A stretch of 64,000 nt of DNA from Leifsonia sp040686855 (lineage in GTDB: Bacteria; Actinomycetota; Actinomycetes; Actinomycetales; Microbacteriaceae): assembly GCF_040686855.1 (NCBI RefSeq), contig NZ_JBFBOG010000002.1:186001-250000 (forward strand), in the 5' to 3' direction. The position numbers were made by a program, and so were the translations under genes. A model generated the notes under the pieces. That model had not been told where the DNA came from and did not search any database. It was given only the letters and a program-made list of their open reading frames with translations. Numbering within the stretch: position 1 is the first letter of the stretch; the number at the start of each line of letters is the position of its first letter. Below, one piece after another: positions 24,503-32,477 of the stretch.

Positions 24503-25468
24503 ATGCCGGAGGTGGCCGAGTTGGCGCACCGTCGCTTCATCACCCCTGCGCGCGTGCTGATCGGATCCCTGATCGCCGGCGCCGGACTGACCGTGCTGGG
24601 CTTCCTGGCGGGTGGCCCGTCCGCTTCGGCGGCCGAGCCCGCGCCGCCTCCCGGGCCCGTCGGATCCCTCGTGTCGACCGCCACCGGTGGTGCCGGTGAC
24701 GCGCTCGGCGCGGTGACGCAGGCGGTCGCTCCGGCCGTCCCGGCTCCCGTTCAGGAGGTGGTCTCGGCGGTCGTCACGCCCGTCACCGAGGTGGTGGACG
24801 AGGTGGCCGAGCAGACCCCGGCCCAGAGCGTCGTGGAGCCGGTGGCGTCGACCGTCGACGAGGTCGTGGCGGCGGTGCCGGTGGTCCGGGACGTGCTCCC
24901 GGCGGCCCCGGTTTCGTCGGTGACGGAGCCCGTCGCGGGTGCCGTCTACCAGGCGGTGTCGGATGCGGTGGGCGCGGTCGACACGGCCGTCTCGCCCCTC
25001 GTTCCCTTGGTGCCGGCGGTGCCGGTCGTGCCCGGCCTTCCGGGTGGCTCGGTGAGCCCGACGCCCGCTCCCGAGCCGGGATCGACGGTGTCGGACGCGT
25101 TGACTCCGCTTTCCCCGCCCCAAGCTCTTTCGGCGCCGCTCTCCGGCGCATTCGGCGCCGCCACCGCGGGCTCGGCGGCCTTCACCGCTGCGCTGCCGCT
25201 TGCTGCGGGCGCGGCCTCAGCGCCTGCCGGTCCGCTCGGTGGCGACCCTTCTGCGCCCGGTGGAGACCCCGGGAGGGGTCTGCCCGCGGGCGGTTCCGCC
25301 GGTGCTTCGGGCGCCTCGGGCGCCCCCGGTGGCGCTGCGCCTGCGGCCGCGGCGACCGCGGATCGGTTCTTCCTGCCCGGCTCCCTCCGGAGCGGGCTCA
25401 GCGGCACGGCCGCGGGTGACCACATCCCCGCCGGCCCTGTCGCCGACCACGACATCAGCCCCGACTGA
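24503..25468 (+). CDS. Secreted Ala/Val/Pro-rich protein of unknown function
   Basis: A 321-residue exported protein. A signal sequence (residues about 15-43, ending SASAAEPAP) is followed by a Val/Ala/Pro-rich region with heptad-like VxxVV patterns (residues 50-170), a Pro-rich spacer, and a Gly/Ala/Ser-rich C-terminal third ending in an acidic tail. There is no cysteine, no membrane anchor and no recognisable domain. It lies 94 bases upstream of the chaplin-like gene on the same strand, so both may be surface or matrix proteins made together (inference). Confidence 0.75.
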   Translation: MPEVAELAHRRFITPARVLIGSLIAGAGLTVLGFLAGGPSASAAEPAPPPGPVGSLVSTATGGAGDALGAVTQAVAPAVPAPVQEVVSAVVTPVTEVVDEVAEQTPAQSVVEPVASTVDEVVAAVPVVRDVLPAAPVSSVTEPVAGAVYQAVSDAVGAVDTAVSPLVPLVPAVPVVPGLPGGSVSPTPAPEPGSTVSDALTPLSPPQALSAPLSGAFGAATAGSAAFTAALPLAAGAASAPAGPLGGDPSAPGGDPGRGLPAGGSAGASGASGAPGGAAPAAAATADRFFLPGSLRSGLSGTAAGDHIPAGPVADHDISPD

Positions 25469-25562
25469 GTGGGTCCCGGCTGCCATCCCGGCAGCATGCG
25501 ACCGTGCCCGGCGCCTCTGTGCGCGCCCGGGCCCTCCCACTCATTTTCGGAAAGGCTGACTC

Positions 25563-27569
25563 ATGAACAAGTACGTTTCCAGAGGGATGTGGTTCACCCT
25601 CTGCGTCGGCGGCCTCTGGCTCGCCGGAACGGCCGCGGCCAACGCGGCCGAGAATCCAGGTGGCGACGGCGTCGCCACCGGCGACCAGGCTGTCGTCGGC
25701 GTCTCGATCCCCGTCTCGCTCGCCGGGAACGGCGTCTCCGTCGTCGGCGACTCGTCCAGCTCGGGCTCGACGGCGTCCGCCCCGGCGGCTCCCGCGCCCT
25801 CGGCGACCATTTCGCCCGATTCGGTCGGAGGCATCCTGAGCGGTGACCAGGCCGTGGCTTCCGTCAGCGTCCCCGTGAACGTCTCGGGCAACGCGATCTC
25901 GGTCGTCGGCGACTCCGCCAGCACGGACTCGGCGGCCGCTGGATCGGGCGACGCGGGAGCGGGGAGCACCGCCACCTCGTCCGGCTCGGACGGCGTCGCC
26001 TCCGGCATCCAGGCCCCCGTGGCCGTGGATGCGCCGGTGACGGCGGGCGGCAACGCGATCTCCGTCCTCGGCGACTCCACCTCGACGGACTCGACCGCGA
26101 CCGCCGGCCCGACCGGCTCCGGCGCGACCGCGACGGGATCGGGTTCGGGTTCGGACGGGGGACTGCTGTCCGACATCCAGGCGGTCGTCAACGCCTCCGC
26201 CCCCGTGACCGCGGGTGGCAACGCGGTATCCGTGGTCGGTGACTCGTCCACCGCGGGCGCGTCCACCACGGCCCCGGCCGCGGGTGACGGGCCGACGGCG
26301 ACGTCCGGTGGTTCGGACGGCGGCCTGCTGACCGGCGTCCAGGCTCCGATCGGCGCCGCGGCACCGGTGACCGCCGGCGGTAACGCCGTCTCGGTGATCG
26401 GCGACTCCTCCACTTCGGGTTCGACCGCTTCCGCCCCGGCTGCGAGTGGCGGGGCGACGGCGACGTCCGGTGGTTCGGACGGAGGCGTGCTCTCGGGCAT
26501 CCAGGCTCCGGTCGGCGCGGCGATTCCGGTGACGGCCGGCGGTAATGCGGTGTCGGTGGTCGGTGACTCGTCCACCACGGGCGCGTCCACCACGGCCCCG
26601 GCCGCGGGTAGCGGTTCGTCGGCGACCTCGGGTTCCGGTTCGGGGGATGGTGTGCTCTCGGGCGTCCAGGCTCCGATCGGCGCGGCGGTCCCGGTGACTG
26701 CGGGCGGTAACGCGGTGTCGGTGGTCGGTGACTCGTCCACTTCGGGTTCGACCGCTTCGGTTCCGGCCGCGGGTAGCGGTTCGTCGGCGACCGCAGGTTC
26801 CGGTTCGGGGGATGGTGTGCTCTCGGGCGCCCAGGCTCCCATCGGCGCGGCGATCCCGGTGACCGCGGGCGGCAACGCCGTCTCGGTGGTCGGTGACTCG
26901 TCCACCGCGGGCGCGTCCACCACGGCCCCGGCTGCGGGCGGATCGACCGCCGGCGGCTCGACGTCCGACGGCGGCGTGCTGACTGGCGTCCAGGCTCCGA
27001 TCGACGCGGCTGTCCCGGTCACCATCGGCGGCAACGGCATCTCGGTCGTGGGCGACTCCTCGTCCACCGGCTCCACTGCCACGGCTCCGGCTGCGGGCGG
27101 CTCCGCTGGTGACGGGACGACCGGCGGAACCGATGGCGGCGGCCTGCTCGGCGGGGTCGACCTGCCGATCGGCGTCGACGTCCCGGTGACGGTCGGCGGG
27201 AACGCGATCAGCGTGGTCGGCGACAGCGCGACGGTCGGCTCCACCACCCCTGGCACCCCGACCGACCCGGGCACGCCCACCGACCCTGGCACCCCGACCG
27301 ACCCGGGCACGCCCACCACTCCGACCACCCCCACTACGCCGATCGCAGGCGGCCCTGACAACGCGGCGGTGACCGTTCCTGCGGGCACCGCGACGATGCT
27401 CGCGGCGAGCGGCGCGGCCGGGACCAGTGGCCTGCGTGGCAGCGCCACCCTCGCGTCCACCGGCTCGAACGAGCTCGGTCTGGGCGCCCTGGGTGCGCTC
27501 CTCGCTCTGCTCGGTGTGATGCTGGCGTTCACGGCGGCCAACCGCCCGCGCCGCCACCACACCCGCTGA
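25563..27569 (+). CDS. Chaplin-like repeat protein with LAXTG sortase signal
   Basis: A 668-residue surface protein. A signal peptide (about 1-29) is followed by ten repeats of 50-57 residues, each containing a Gly-Asn-(Ala/Gly)-(Ile/Val)-Ser-Val-(Val/Ile/Leu)-Gly-Asp-Ser core preceded by Q-A-(P/V)-(I/V)-x5-PV. The core resembles the chaplin segment that forms amyloid surface layers in Streptomyces, but the chaplin cysteines are absent. A Pro/Thr-rich linker (about 560-595) follows. LASTG, a membrane helix and a basic tail form a cell-wall sorting signal of the class E LAXTG type. No sortase gene is in the window. Confidence 0.85.
   Translation: MNKYVSRGMWFTLCVGGLWLAGTAAANAAENPGGDGVATGDQAVVGVSIPVSLAGNGVSVVGDSSSSGSTASAPAAPAPSATISPDSVGGILSGDQAVASVSVPVNVSGNAISVVGDSASTDSAAAGSGDAGAGSTATSSGSDGVASGIQAPVAVDAPVTAGGNAISVLGDSTSTDSTATAGPTGSGATATGSGSGSDGGLLSDIQAVVNASAPVTAGGNAVSVVGDSSTAGASTTAPAAGDGPTATSGGSDGGLLTGVQAPIGAAAPVTAGGNAVSVIGDSSTSGSTASAPAASGGATATSGGSDGGVLSGIQAPVGAAIPVTAGGNAVSVVGDSSTTGASTTAPAAGSGSSATSGSGSGDGVLSGVQAPIGAAVPVTAGGNAVSVVGDSSTSGSTASVPAAGSGSSATAGSGSGDGVLSGAQAPIGAAIPVTAGGNAVSVVGDSSTAGASTTAPAAGGSTAGGSTSDGGVLTGVQAPIDAAVPVTIGGNGISVVGDSSSTGSTATAPAAGGSAGDGTTGGTDGGGLLGGVDLPIGVDVPVTVGGNAISVVGDSATVGSTTPGTPTDPGTPTDPGTPTDPGTPTTPTTPTTPIAGGPDNAAVTVPAGTATMLAASGAAGTSGLRGSATLASTGSNELGLGALGALLALLGVMLAFTAANRPRRHHTR
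25662..27243 (+). repeat. Ten tandem coding repeats (about 160 bases each)
   Basis: The repeats encode the chaplin-like units. Repeats 4, 6 and 8 share a linker of the form AGASTTAPAAG/TGASTTAPAAG and repeats 5, 7 and 9 share SGSTASxPAA/TGSTATAPAA, so the real duplication unit in the middle is a pair of repeats (about 325 bases). Nucleotide similarity is highest between about 26200 and 26950. Outer repeats 1, 2, 3 and 10 are more diverged. Confidence 0.85.
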
Positions 27570-27583
27570 GCGGCGGCGACAAC

Positions 27584-27624
27584 TTCCCGGCACGTCGGCA
27601 CCCCAGCCGCCGACGTGCCGGGAA
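27584..27624 (+). terminator. Terminator of the chaplin-like gene
   Basis: A perfect 16-base-pair inverted repeat (arms 27584-27599 and 27609-27624, loop 9) beginning TTCCCGGCACG, 14 bases after the stop. It has no long T-run, only the AA/TT flanks. Confidence 0.75.
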
Positions 27625-27718
27625 CTCGTCATGCCGGGGGAAGGGAGGGCGATTGCGGTCACGCGGCGCCGGCCCTGTGCTGCCGCTGGAACAATCGTCC
27701 CGTGGAGAACCGGACGCG

Positions 27719-28009
27719 ATGACTGCCCCCGAGCACGCACCAGGGCCTGAGGACTACGAGATCCGGCCGCTCGGGTCCTCTGACGATCGCAAGGCCACAG
27801 CAGCCGAACTGCAGCAGCAGGATCTCACCTCTTTCATCCTGGGCCCGGCGCTCGAGCACGCGCGGTCCATCCTTCTTCAGGACACGCTGATCAGGCTCAC
27901 GCCGACCGAGGTCGACCAGCTAGAGCAAGCTCTCGAAGAGCCGGGCGTTGTTTCCGAGCCGCTTGCGGCTCTCGTCCGACACGTGCGAGAAGCGCGCGGG
28001 CGCGTGTAG
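27719..28009 (+). CDS. TacA-like (DUF1778) orphan antitoxin
   Basis: A 96-residue protein. Its central and C-terminal parts (LTSFILGPALEHARSILLQD, then RLTPTEVDQLEQALEEP and LAALVRH) line up without gaps with TacA-type antitoxins, whose C-terminal tail blocks a GNAT toxin. The N-terminal 28 residues occupy the ribbon-helix-helix position but are poorly conserved. ATG 27719 follows GGAGAA. No GNAT acetyltransferase gene is next to it; the next gene is on the other strand. It may be a remnant or a stand-alone regulator. Confidence 0.6.
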   Translation: MTAPEHAPGPEDYEIRPLGSSDDRKATAAELQQQDLTSFILGPALEHARSILLQDTLIRLTPTEVDQLEQALEEPGVVSEPLAALVRHVREARGRV

Positions 28010-28023
28010 GGACGCTGAAAGAC

Positions 28024-28305
28024 TCAGAACCCGATCGGCCGCCCCGGGGTCAGCGGTTCGTCGTTGCCGACGAAGGCCCGGCCTCCGTTGTAGGCGCGCT
28101 CGCGGCGCTGCACCTCAGCCAGCAGCGCCTTGTTGATCATCTCGGACCAGCTGGTGTCGCGCTCGTCGAACGACGTCTGCCGGTAGGCGGCCCGGGCGCG
28201 GTTGCGCATGGCGTCGGTCAAGTAGAAGGTCACCGTCGTCCTCTTCTTCGGGATCTTCGGCGCCGGCGTCGAGTCCTCCGATGGAGTGGATGCTGAATGG
28301 CCCAT
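28024..28305 (-). CDS. Ribbon-helix-helix protein resembling plasmid ParB (pCXC100 type)
   Basis: A 93-residue protein with a disordered Ser/Pro-rich N-terminus and an RHH-type fold: strand TTVTFYL, helix DAMRNRARAAYRQT and helix SWSEMINKALLAEVQRRE. This resembles the small centromere-binding ParB of the Leifsonia plasmid pCXC100. No ParA ATPase is near, so a role as chromosomal regulator or as plasmid relic is possible. GGAAGGTGAGAC precedes the ATG. Confidence 0.65.
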   Translation of the reverse strand: MGHSASTPSEDSTPAPKIPKKRTTVTFYLTDAMRNRARAAYRQTSFDERDTSWSEMINKALLAEVQRRERAYNGGRAFVGNDEPLTPGRPIGF

Positions 28306-28454
28306 GTCTCACCTTCCGGCATATCGGATGTCGATGTCTATCTGAGACACATACTAATCGTTCCACCCCACGTGCGGCGACAATCCACAGGGTTACACAT
28401 GCTTTATAAGCCCCATTTCGCACGTGATGCATGCAGTGTGTGCAACCGCGCCAC
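28306..28454. promoter_or_regulatory. Less GC-rich upstream region of the RHH gene
   Basis: This 149-base gap is visibly richer in A/T than its surroundings. It has a tandem GATGTC-GATGTC (28327-28338) and an overlapping inverted repeat TGTCT-N5-AGACA (28335-28349), 30-45 bases before the RHH start. They are plausible operator half sites. No terminator was recognised for the polyketide operon side. Confidence 0.4.
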
Positions 28455-29495
28455 TCAGCGGGACAGGCGCTCCACGATCGAACCGAACAGCTCGGGACGT
28501 CGCACGGCGGCGGGCACGATCCGCGGCCGATAGCGCGATCGCGCCGCGACCACCAGCGCGGAGGTCAGCATCCGGAAGTCCCGCGTGGTCGCCCTCCACG
28601 CCCGCTCGTACCGCTCCACATCCCCGGAGCGCACCGCGGCGATGGCCGCACGCGCCTGCGCGAAGCCGACGCGCATCCCCTCGCCGGTGAGAGCGTCCAC
28701 ATACCCGGACGCGTCCCCCGCGAGCAGCACGCGTCCGGTCGACCGGGACCGCGCCCGCTGGAGCAGCGGACCGGCACCACGCGGCTCCGAGACCGCCGCG
28801 ATCCCGTCCAGCCGCCCGGCGAGCTCGGGAATGCCCGCGACGACCGCGTCCACATCCAACGGCCGCGCACCCAGCACGGCGACGCCGACGGTCCGCTCGT
28901 CGACGGGGGTCACGTACGCCTCCGCGCCGTCCGACCAGTGCACCTCCACGAGGGAGGTCCACGGCTCGATGGCGAAATGCTTCCGGAGCCCGAACCGTCG
29001 ACGGGAGCCCGGCTGCGACCGTCCCTCCAGGCCGACCATCCGCCGCACGGGGGAGTGCAGCCCGTCCGCGGCGACGACCCACGGTGCGTCGACGGTCTCC
29101 CCGTCGTTCAGGGCCAGCGTCACGCCCTCGCGGCGCTGGGTCACGCCGGTGACCTTCGCGTGGATGCGGTGGACGCCCATCTCGGCAGCGCGCTCGGCCA
29201 GGGCCTGGTGCAGCACGGTCCGTCGCACTCCCCGGCCCGGCCGCTCGGCGAACCGGTGCTCGACGCGTGAGGCGGCGTCCACGTAGGCGATGCCGTCGAG
29301 TCGACGACCGGCCGGGTCGACGCCGATGCGGTGCAGAGCGGCCAGCGCTCCGGGCATCAGCCCCTCGCCGCACGCCTTGTCGATGGGTCCGACGCGCGGC
29401 TCGACGAGGACGACGTCCATGCCGTCGATCCGTGCCTCGATCGCGCACGCCAGCCCGATCGGCCCCCCGCCGACGACGACGACATCCGGTTTCAT
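28455..29495 (-). CDS. FAD-dependent oxidoreductase (SrsC-like phenolic lipid hydroxylase)
   Basis: A 346-residue flavoprotein of the PHBH/geranylgeranyl-reductase superfamily. The N-terminal dinucleotide motif is VVVGGGPIGLACAIEA; VVAADGLHSPVRR and the second FAD motif VLLAGDASGYVDALTGEG are present. The gene overlaps the methyltransferase gene by four bases and ends a three-gene operon with a type III polyketide synthase. In Streptomyces griseus srsC, in the same position, hydroxylates an alkylresorcinol ring. The same role here is inference from order and family. Confidence 0.88.
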   Translation of the reverse strand: MKPDVVVVGGGPIGLACAIEARIDGMDVVLVEPRVGPIDKACGEGLMPGALAALHRIGVDPAGRRLDGIAYVDAASRVEHRFAERPGRGVRRTVLHQALAERAAEMGVHRIHAKVTGVTQRREGVTLALNDGETVDAPWVVAADGLHSPVRRMVGLEGRSQPGSRRRFGLRKHFAIEPWTSLVEVHWSDGAEAYVTPVDERTVGVAVLGARPLDVDAVVAGIPELAGRLDGIAAVSEPRGAGPLLQRARSRSTGRVLLAGDASGYVDALTGEGMRVGFAQARAAIAAVRSGDVERYERAWRATTRDFRMLTSALVVAARSRYRPRIVPAAVRRPELFGSIVERLSR

Positions 29496-30019
29496 GCGCG
29501 CGCGGGCTCCCCGAGCACGGTCGCAAGCGCGCGGTTCTCGCAGCGGATGCGCACCACGAGCAGCCAGGCGTTCAGCACGGTGAAGGCGAGGGCCGTGATC
29601 CACGCGGTGTGCACCAGCGGAAGGGCGAAGCCCTCGACCACGACCGCGACGTAGTTGGGATGCGTCAGCCAGCGGTAGGGGCCGCGATGCACGAGCGGGA
29701 GGTCGCGCACCACGATCACGCGGGTGTTCCAGCGCGGTCCGAGTGTGGCGATGCACCACCACCGCAAGGCCTGACTCGCGAGCACCAGCACGAGCATCGG
29801 CCAGCCGAGCCAGGGGATGAACGGGCGGTCGAGGAACCACACCTCCGCCAGGCAGGCGAGAAGCAGCCCGGTGTGCAGCGCGACCATCGGCGGGAAGTGG
29901 CCCCGCCCGAACTCGACGCCGCCGCGCTCGAAGGACCATTTCGCATTGCGGGTCGAGACGATGAGCTCGGCGATGCGCTCGGCGCCGGTCGCGAGGATGA
30001 GGATGGTGTACCAGATCAC
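29492..30019 (-). CDS. Isoprenylcysteine carboxyl methyltransferase family protein (SrsB-like)
   Basis: A 175-residue membrane protein with four to five helices and the family end motif: RGPYRWLTHPNYVAVVVEGFALP followed by RIRCENRAL (residues about 115-165), which binds S-adenosylmethionine. In polyketide loci this family O-methylates phenolic lipids. It starts 30 bases after the polyketide synthase stop and overlaps the flavoprotein gene. Confidence 0.88.
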   Translation of the reverse strand: MIWYTILILATGAERIAELIVSTRNAKWSFERGGVEFGRGHFPPMVALHTGLLLACLAEVWFLDRPFIPWLGWPMLVLVLASQALRWWCIATLGPRWNTRVIVVRDLPLVHRGPYRWLTHPNYVAVVVEGFALPLVHTAWITALAFTVLNAWLLVVRIRCENRALATVLGEPARA

Positions 30020-30049
30020 GATGCTGTCCAGATCACGACGCCGCCCGGA

Positions 30050-31171
30050 TCACGATGCGATCGCCTGCGCCGGTGCGCTCACGGTCGCCGGAGCCGCCCG
30101 GCGCTCGCCGTCGGCCCATCGGAGCAGCACCAGCTCGCTGGTCACCCCCGGCCCCAACGCGAACAGCAGCCCGATGGTTCCGGCGGCGTGCGCATCCAAC
30201 TGCTCGGCGAGCACGTGCAGCACCGCGGCCGAGGACAGATTGCCGACGTTGGCGAGGGACCGCCAGCTGGCGTCGAGCGCACCCTCCGGGAGGTCGAGCG
30301 CCTGCGAGAACGCCTCCAGCACCTTCGGTCCGCCGGGATGCGCGGCCCACGCGCCGACGTCGGAGACCTCCAGCCCGTGCGCAGCGAGGATTCCGCGTGC
30401 GTCGCCCGCGAAGTTCCGCTCGATGACGTCCGGGACGCCCGCGCTGAGCACGATGCGGAAGCCGGTCCCGCCGATGTCCCAGCCGATCACGTCCGCGGTG
30501 TCGGGATAGATGTGGCTGCGCGAGTCCACGACCTCCGGACCCGCGAGGCCCAGCTGCTCGGCGCGGCGGTCGCCGACCATGACGACGGCGGCGGCGCCGT
30601 CGCCGAACAGTCCGCTCGCGACGATGTTCGCCATGGAGTCGTCGCTGGCCTGCACGGTCAGGGAGCACAGTTCGACCGACAGCAGCACGGCCACCTCATC
30701 CGGGTGGCCGGCCAGGTAGTCGTTCACGCGGGCGATCCCGGCTGCCCCGGCGACGCATCCCAGCCCGAAGCTCGGCAGGCGCTTGACGTCCGGGCGCAGG
30801 CCGAGGCGCGCGACGAGCTGGGCGTCGATCGAGGGTGCCGCGATGCCGGTGACCGTGGTGAAGAGGAGGAAGTCGACGTCCGCCGGTGCCAGCCCCGCGT
30901 CGCTCAGAGCGGCCGTCAGCGCGCGTTCGGCGAGCGAGGTCCCCTCGGCGATGAAGTAGTCGTTCGACTCCTGGAACGAGGCCAGCGAGCTGTAGCGCTC
31001 GAGCGGCATCACGAGGCTCCGTGTCAGCACGCCGGAGGAGGCGTGGATGCGCCGCATCACCTGCTGTCGACCCGGGTCGGATGTGATCATCGCGAGCAGC
31101 GCAGCGGTGATCTCCCCCTGGCTGTAGCTGCGCGCGGGGAGGACCGGCGCGACCGACACGATTCGACTCAC
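30050..31171 (-). CDS. Type III polyketide synthase (alkylresorcinol/alkylpyrone synthase-like)
   Basis: A 373-residue chalcone-synthase-fold enzyme. The catalytic triad is Cys139 (FGLGCVAGAAG), His278 (AAHPGGPKVLE) and Asn311 (NVGNLSSA). It condenses malonyl-CoA units onto an acyl starter, probably a fatty acyl chain. The GTG at 31171 is 6 bases behind TACGTT, a leaderless start. It is the first gene of the operon with the methyltransferase and the flavoprotein. Product chemistry (resorcinol or pyrone) is not decided by sequence alone. Confidence 0.93.
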   Translation of the reverse strand: MSRIVSVAPVLPARSYSQGEITAALLAMITSDPGRQQVMRRIHASSGVLTRSLVMPLERYSSLASFQESNDYFIAEGTSLAERALTAALSDAGLAPADVDFLLFTTVTGIAAPSIDAQLVARLGLRPDVKRLPSFGLGCVAGAAGIARVNDYLAGHPDEVAVLLSVELCSLTVQASDDSMANIVASGLFGDGAAAVVMVGDRRAEQLGLAGPEVVDSRSHIYPDTADVIGWDIGGTGFRIVLSAGVPDVIERNFAGDARGILAAHGLEVSDVGAWAAHPGGPKVLEAFSQALDLPEGALDASWRSLANVGNLSSAAVLHVLAEQLDAHAAGTIGLLFALGPGVTSELVLLRWADGERRAAPATVSAPAQAIAS

Positions 31172-31177
31172 AAGCGA

Positions 31178-31183
31178 AACGTA
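31178..31183 (-). promoter_or_regulatory. -10 box of a leaderless promoter (polyketide operon)
   Basis: TACGTT on the minus strand, 6 bases before the GTG at 31171. A strong terminator immediately upstream isolates this promoter from the mannitol operon. Confidence 0.5.
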
Positions 31184-31247
31184 CCACCGGCCCCAGCCCC
31201 GGACACCGGTCGTCGGCGAACACCCAGCCCCAGCCGCCGAGGACAGG

Positions 31248-31284
31248 AAAAACGCTCCGGATCGGGGGAATCCGGAGCGTTTTT
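31248..31284 (-). terminator. Intrinsic terminator of the mannitol operon
   Basis: A perfect 15-base-pair stem (arms 31248-31262 and 31270-31284, loop 7) starting AAAAACGCTCC. On the minus strand it ends in TTTTT, 21 bases past the mtlD stop. The arms end in A5/T5, so it works in either direction. Confidence 0.92.
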
Positions 31285-31304
31285 CCCGTGCTCGGCGGCT
31301 CGGC

Positions 31305-32477
31305 TCAGAGGGATTCGTCGCGGCGGTCGCTCTGAGCGGCGGAGACCACGGCGGTGAGGGGGTCGTGGAGCGTGTCGCCGGGGGCGACGCCCATGACCTC
31401 CTCGACGATCGCGGAGGCGTCCGCCTCGTCGAGCAGGCGCTGCAGCTCGACGCTCTGGGTGTCCTCGGGGACGTCGAAGCGCAGGGCCGCACCGATCGCC
31501 GCGACCAGCGCCTCGGGGACGCCGCCCACGTACTCCGCGTAGTCGGACGCCGGGCCGACGAACCGGTCGTTGCGGCCGAGCTTGCGGATCGGCTCGCGGC
31601 CGACGCGGGTCACCTCATCCACCAGGTACGGGTTGGCGAACCGGCCGAGGATTTTCGCGCGGTACGCGGCCAGCTCCTCCTCCGACAGCCCGTGCTTCGC
31701 GGACAGCGCCGCCGACGTCTCGCGGAGCGCCGCCTCGGCGGCCTCGCGCACCTCGGGGATGCCGATCGCCTCGCTGATCGTCGTCGCGCCCTTCAGGAAG
31801 CCCGTGTAGGCGACCGTCGCGTGGCCGGTGTTGACCGTGAACAGCTTGCGCTCGATGTACGGGCCCAGCGAGTCCACGAAGTGCGCACCCGGGATGCGCG
31901 GCTCGTGGCCGGCGAACGGCGTGCGGTCGACGACCCACTCGTAGAACGTCTCCACGGTGACGTCGATGCCGGCGTCCGGCGCTTGGGCCGGGACGATCCG
32001 GTCGACGGCGGTGTTCGCGAAGACCGTGCGTGCACCCAGCTCCTCGCGGGTGTCGTCGTCCGCGAGGCCGTCCATCAGCTCGGCGGCCAGCAGGTCGGAG
32101 GCGCCGATCGCGTTCTCGCACGCCATCACGGCGAGCCGTGGCGCGTCCTCGGCGCGGGCAGCCAGCCCGCGGGCGATCACAGGCGCGACGAACCGGAGGA
32201 TGCGCGGGCCGACCGCCGTCGTGACGACGTCCGCCGTCGCGATCTCGGCGACCAGCGCCTCCTCGTCCGTGGCGCTGTTGATCGCGCGGAAACCGGTGAC
32301 CGTCTTGGTCTCCGACTCCTCGCCCACCAGGTGGACGTCGTACGAGTCGGCGGCGGCCAGCGCGTCGATCAGCTCGGCGTTGACGTCGGCGAACACGACC
32401 TCGTACCCGGCTTCGTGGAGCAGGAGCCCCACGAAGCCGCGTCCGATGTTGCCCGCACCGAAGTGGACGGCCTTCAC
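31305..32477 (-). CDS. mtlD: Mannitol-1-phosphate 5-dehydrogenase
   Basis: A 390-residue NAD-dependent enzyme converting mannitol 1-phosphate to fructose 6-phosphate. The N-terminal nucleotide-binding motif KAVHFGAGNIGRGFVG is diagnostic. The C-terminal catalytic half begins around NTGHATVAYTGFLKG. It is the last gene of the mannitol PTS operon and overlaps mtlF by four bases. Confidence 0.95.
   Translation of the reverse strand: MKAVHFGAGNIGRGFVGLLLHEAGYEVVFADVNAELIDALAAADSYDVHLVGEESETKTVTGFRAINSATDEEALVAEIATADVVTTAVGPRILRFVAPVIARGLAARAEDAPRLAVMACENAIGASDLLAAELMDGLADDDTREELGARTVFANTAVDRIVPAQAPDAGIDVTVETFYEWVVDRTPFAGHEPRIPGAHFVDSLGPYIERKLFTVNTGHATVAYTGFLKGATTISEAIGIPEVREAAEAALRETSAALSAKHGLSEEELAAYRAKILGRFANPYLVDEVTRVGREPIRKLGRNDRFVGPASDYAEYVGGVPEALVAAIGAALRFDVPEDTQSVELQRLLDEADASAIVEEVMGVAPGDTLHDPLTAVVSAAQSDRRDESL

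Noticed and set aside
25455..27740. Very long open frames on the minus strand opposite the chaplin-like gene
   Set aside because: Their translations are low-complexity Arg/Gly/His or Pro/Thr repeats that mirror the plus-strand repeats. Only the plus frame has a signal peptide, sortase signal and ribosome site.
28365..28454. Replication or partition origin near the ParB-like gene
   Set aside because: Although this gap is less GC-rich, there are no iterons, DnaA boxes or replication initiator, and no ParA.
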